From Cytophagales bacterium (GTDB lineage Bacteria; Bacteroidota; Bacteroidia; Cytophagales; Cyclobacteriaceae): a stretch of 6,082 nucleotides of DNA. Location of the stretch: positions 1-6,082 of the forward strand of contig JAJCYL010000181.1 of the NCBI GenBank assembly GCA_029262955.1. The letters are read 5' to 3'. This document shows positions 5,850 through 6,082 of the stretch, one piece after another. Both the position numbers and the translations under genes were made by a program. Numbering within the stretch: the first letter of the stretch is position 1; every line of letters begins with the position of its first letter. The notes beneath the pieces are model-generated. The model had not been told where the DNA came from. It made no database searches and was given only the letters and a program-made list of their open reading frames with translations.

Positions 5850-5881
5850 TTTTAAAATTTTATTTAACCTCCCAATTGATT

Positions 5882-5912
5882 AACCCTTCAAGCTTTGCTG
5901 GAGGGTTTTTTT
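5882..5912 (+). terminator. Rho-independent terminator of pckA
   Basis: AACCCTTCA (5882-5890) pairs with TGGAGGGTT (5899-5907) through nine pairs, one of them T-G, around the 8-base loop AGCTTTGC, followed by a T-run to 5912. It begins 33 bases beyond the pckA stop codon. Confidence 0.9.
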
Positions 5913-5925
5913 CATTATACATTTC
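5894..5925 (+). promoter_or_regulatory. Possible holA promoter overlapping the pckA terminator
   Basis: TTTG (5894-5897, in the terminator loop) lies 20 bases before TACATTTC (5918-5925), which matches TAnnTTTG except for the final base. It would start transcription about 12 bases before the holA ATG. The assignment is tentative because the -33 element is shared with the hairpin. Confidence 0.35.
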
Positions 5926-5944
5926 CAATTAATTAGAATAAATA

Positions 5945-6082
5945 ATGTCAGTATCGCCGGATTCAGTTTTAACGGAGCTTAAGCAGGGAAAATTTGCTCC
6001 GGTTTACTTTCTGCAAGGGGAAGAATCCTATTACATAGATTTAATTACCGACTATATTGAGGAGCATGTACTTGATGAGAGT
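5945..6082 (+). CDS. holA: DNA polymerase III subunit delta, N-terminal part (truncated by window edge)
   Basis: The frame from the ATG at 5945 is open to the end of the window, 46 codons. The start VLTELKQGKFAPVYFLQGEE followed by SYYIDLITDYIEE is the N-terminal signature of the delta subunit of the DNA polymerase III clamp loader as seen in Bacteroidota: a short helix, the strand PVYFLQGEE that begins the ATPase-like (but non-catalytic) domain, then the helix that carries YYID. Delta opens the beta sliding clamp during loading onto primed DNA. Full-length proteins are about 340 residues, so most of the gene lies to the right. It is separated from pckA by a terminator and is read in the same direction. 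Confidence 0.9.
   Translation, partial: MSVSPDSVLTELKQGKFAPVYFLQGEESYYIDLITDYIEEHVLDES

Overview
The window looks like a chromosomal segment of a Bacteroidota bacterium, probably a marine Cytophagales-type organism. The support is: AT-rich DNA without clear Shine-Dalgarno sequences; several promoters of the Bacteroidota form (TTG or TTTG, about 19-21 bases, then TAnnTTTG); three signal peptides that all place Gln directly after the predicted cleavage site; and a LytS-type kinase paired with a LytTR regulator. No mobile element, CRISPR array, tRNA or rRNA was seen.

Layout, left to right. Positions 1-743 (minus) hold the N-terminal 247 codons of a secreted protein with a TolB-N/CsgG-like domain followed by a beta-strand-rich, possibly outer-membrane part. 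Positions 744-1069 are non-genic, except that 951-1052 (plus) still encodes a recognisable C-terminal end of a PQQ-dependent sugar (sorbosone-type) dehydrogenase, so a gene appears to have been lost here. Positions 1070-1477 (minus) encode a small secreted protein of unknown function with its own promoter. Positions 1629-3436 (minus) are a two-gene operon: a membrane histidine kinase (2384-3436) and its LytTR response regulator (1629-2384), coupled by a TAATG stop/start overlap. Positions 3548-3958 (minus) encode a small secreted protein, probably one Ig-like domain, isolated from the kinase operon by a strong terminator (3482-3516). Then come a 268-base divergent intergenic region and, on the plus strand, pckA (4227-5849, complete, all catalytic motifs present) with a consensus promoter and a strong terminator. 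The first 46 codons of holA start at 5945 and run off the right edge.

The most interesting signal is in the divergent region. Three copies of an 8-base word (TGAATCGT, TGAATCGT, TCAATCGG) start at 4023, 4044 and 4065, exactly 21 bases apart. That is the architecture of LytTR-family operators (two or more direct repeats with a 21-base period), and it lies in front of the small secreted Ig-like gene, one gene away from a LytTR regulator. I infer that this regulator controls the 3548-3958 gene, and possibly pckA as well. This is a testable proposal, not a demonstrated link. Otherwise the window combines housekeeping genes (gluconeogenesis, clamp loader) with small secreted proteins of unknown function.
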